From: Lamellibrachia satsuma | Lineage: Eukaryota > Annelida > Polychaeta > Sabellida > Siboglinidae | Length of the DNA stretch: 64,000 nt | Direction of reading: 5' to 3' | Assembly: GCA_033239005.1 (NCBI GenBank) | Contig: BSQZ01000002.1 | Span: forward strand, 4,882,501 to 4,946,500 | In this document: positions 62,101-64,000 of the stretch, piece after piece | How the letters are laid out: every line of letters begins with the position of its first letter | Position numbering within the stretch: position 1 is the first letter of the stretch | Position numbers and translations under genes: made by a program | Notes under the pieces: generated by a model | The model's database searches: none | What the model was told of the DNA's origin: nothing | What the model saw: the letters and a program-made list of their open reading frames with translations, nothing else

Positions 62101-62860
62101 CCTGTAAGCGCTACCAGAGTTAAGCAATGAACGTGGCCAAACATACAGTAACAACTAAATATAGCAACTGCAGTAGGCGAAATAGAAGAGACGACAGTAA
62201 TTATGACGAAGGTGTTTCAACGGAAGTGGCAAGAAGTCATGTTAATATTGGTTGTAGTGCTTAAAAACGAATCTTGTCTTATGTCAAAATAATTAACATT
62301 GCCCAACATTGAACCGCAAGTAGTAGTGATAATTTTATTCATTAGTGGAGTTGATGAAGTTATTACATATCACGATAAGTGTAAAATTGTGCAACGGGTC
62401 GAGAAAATGTGGAAAAGCTAACATACATGCGTGAAAAAAACCCGCCCAATCTTGATAATCAAGACGTCTACCAATTATTTAACAGGCAGCGATTTTCCGT
62501 ATTCTAAAAACACAGTTACTCGAAACACCACTATTAGCTCTATGTATGGCTTATAAATGAAAGTATGAATGATATTGTGTTTAACATGTGGTCGTCATCG
62601 TGAAACACAAAAAAATTAGTTAATTAGAACTTAGAGGCATACGCGCGCATGAACACATAGGCACAGGGGCGAGAGAAGGATACGGAGCTAATGGAAAAGA
62701 GGCGGTAGACGGAGATAGATTAAAATAACACTCAGATAACTTAATGGCACAGCTTTCCGAAAACGAGACAGTTGGTTGTTGATGTGACATTTGTGTAAAG
62801 TCTCTACACTGCCACCATACAACGACTGAACTCACTATAGACTCGTGTGCATACAACATT
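59136..62860. other. Intergenic; one hydrophobic ORF, otherwise nothing recognised
   Basis: The plus-strand frame 59684-59917 (ATG, 77 codons) has two hydrophobic segments (LNILSLVFELICFAFQVVLN and LAFVFSSVPIILLVLLPM). It has no recognisable family, splice or promoter context, so I do not call it a gene. The rest is AT-rich without clear features. Confidence 0.3.
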
Positions 62861-62874
62861 CATGTTGCCGTCAG

Positions 62875-64000
62875 ATTGATTGATTGGTATGCTTTATTTT
62901 TACCCATAGCAAAGCAAATTCAACTTTAAAAAAACAGAAAAAAACACAATATTTTTGTGTATATTCACATGTAACATAACATAGGTAATATGACCAAAAA
63001 AAGAAAAATTATGGATCAAGGAGACACCTTCTAAGACCAGGATTGGTCGCTATCGCAGGAGCCACCCTGTTTATAAACACCATTTATGTAAATTAATCAT
63101 TAATTATTATTACATTATTATCGTTATTATATTTTAATTACAACCAATGTATACGTTATTTTAACAGTTAGTAGGAATATTTATAAAGCAGATGTATGGA
63201 CAGTAAATTAAAATAAAAAATCAATGTAATTCCTGTTTGCACCAGACAAGGAATGCATTTACTGATTAAATTTTTTCTAGAGAGTACCAGTTGGTGTTCA
63301 TTGTTGTGATGTTGACAAATGAAGCAGTTTGAAATTGTGCAATATTATTGATATTGCTGTAAATAATGTGTTTTAGCATAAATGGAAAATCCTTTTAAAC
63401 TGTGTGTTTCTATCATTTTTTTACTGTAATTGGGATGCTATTTAAAAGAAGAGGTAGACTGTGTCTAACGCAACTTTTATTAGCGAATTCATGATTTGTT
63501 ATATTTATATGCTTTGCCCCGGGTATTATAATTGCGTATGCAATCATTTAACTTTAATGGTAGTTGATATAAATATACAGGTAGTTTATTGTGTGTAAAT
63601 TTATAATAACATTTCAGTTCGTCTGATTTTATTTAGTTCTTTGTTGATCAGAACGTCAGCTGTTTCGTTTGTTTCCCTTGAACGAAACAATTGCATAGAG
63701 CTTAAGAAGGCTGTATCATCTGTATAACTACCTCAAGTAAACAACTTACTAGCCTGTGGTAGGTCGTTAATATATATTACAAAAAGCATCGGTTCAATGA
63801 CAGAACCTTGAGGCACGCCAGTTCTGGTATGCATTATGTTAGATGTAGTAGGCCTATCATTGAATCGTACACATTGGCTCCGGTTACTTAAATAACTCTT
63901 AATTAGATTTAATGCAATGCCTTCAATGCCATTATGATTAAATTTTTTTTTTTTAATTCCATGATCTAAAGCTTTTGATAAATCTAAAAATATATTAATT
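62875..64000 (-). mobile_element. LINE RT fragment running off the right edge
   Basis: Minus strand from 64000 reads IFLDLSKAFDHGI, IALNLIKSYLSNRSQCVRFN, TRTGVPQGSVIEPMLFVIYI and NDLPQAS, then YTDDTAFL (RT motif C). After stops, VRHSLPLLLNSIPITVK near 63450 may be the C-terminal tail. A tail of CAATCAATCAATC near 62878 may be its 3' terminus. The poly-T run at 63943-63953 disrupts the palm. Decayed. Confidence 0.7.

Overview
The window is eukaryotic nuclear DNA, most likely from a marine invertebrate. The evidence is genes split by GT-AG introns, animal-specific extracellular modules (kringle, fibronectin type II), a receptor of the NIT-domain guanylate-cyclase class known from invertebrates, long (TA)n and (CA)n microsatellites, and a heavy load of CR1-like and other LINEs plus MULE, Tc1, SINE and fold-back elements. 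The sequence does not fix the phylum. There are no bacterial operons, CRISPR arrays or rRNA genes.

Two host genes can be assembled, both on the minus strand. (1) Positions 214-12436 carry seven exons with compatible phases. They encode the first 491 residues of a NIT-sensor receptor: cytoplasmic tail, first membrane helix, extracellular NIT domain, second membrane helix, then the start of a class III cyclase domain. The gene runs off the left edge. (2) Positions 29774-47338 carry four phase-compatible exons that add up to exactly 175 codons. They encode a complete 174-residue secreted protein made of a signal peptide, one kringle and one fibronectin type II domain. Its first intron is about 15.9 kb and is full of retroelements.

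Layout: 0-12.4 kb is the NIT receptor gene, whose introns hold a tRNA-derived SINE, a fold-back element, two other LINE fragments, a CR1 3' end and (TA)n arrays. 12.4-21.8 kb is intergenic DNA with a large (TA)n-centred palindrome, a CR1 fragment, a MULE with a 9-bp target duplication, two exon-like ORFs and a minisatellite. 21.8-26.8 kb is a CR1 cluster. 26.8-29.7 kb shows nothing recognisable. 29.8-47.3 kb is the kringle-FN2 gene, whose intron 1 contains at least six LINE pieces. These include a nearly full-length CR1 copy (41.2-45.8 kb) and a LINE with two tandem arrays expanded inside its reverse transcriptase gene. 47.4-64 kb is repeat-rich intergenic DNA with a near-perfect 43-bp hairpin, a (CA)n tract of about 690 bp, a Tc1 transposase remnant, and LINE pieces at 56.3 kb and at the right edge.

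The two host genes show no sign of working together. Exon joins come from reading frame, splice consensus and domain logic only; no transcript evidence was available.
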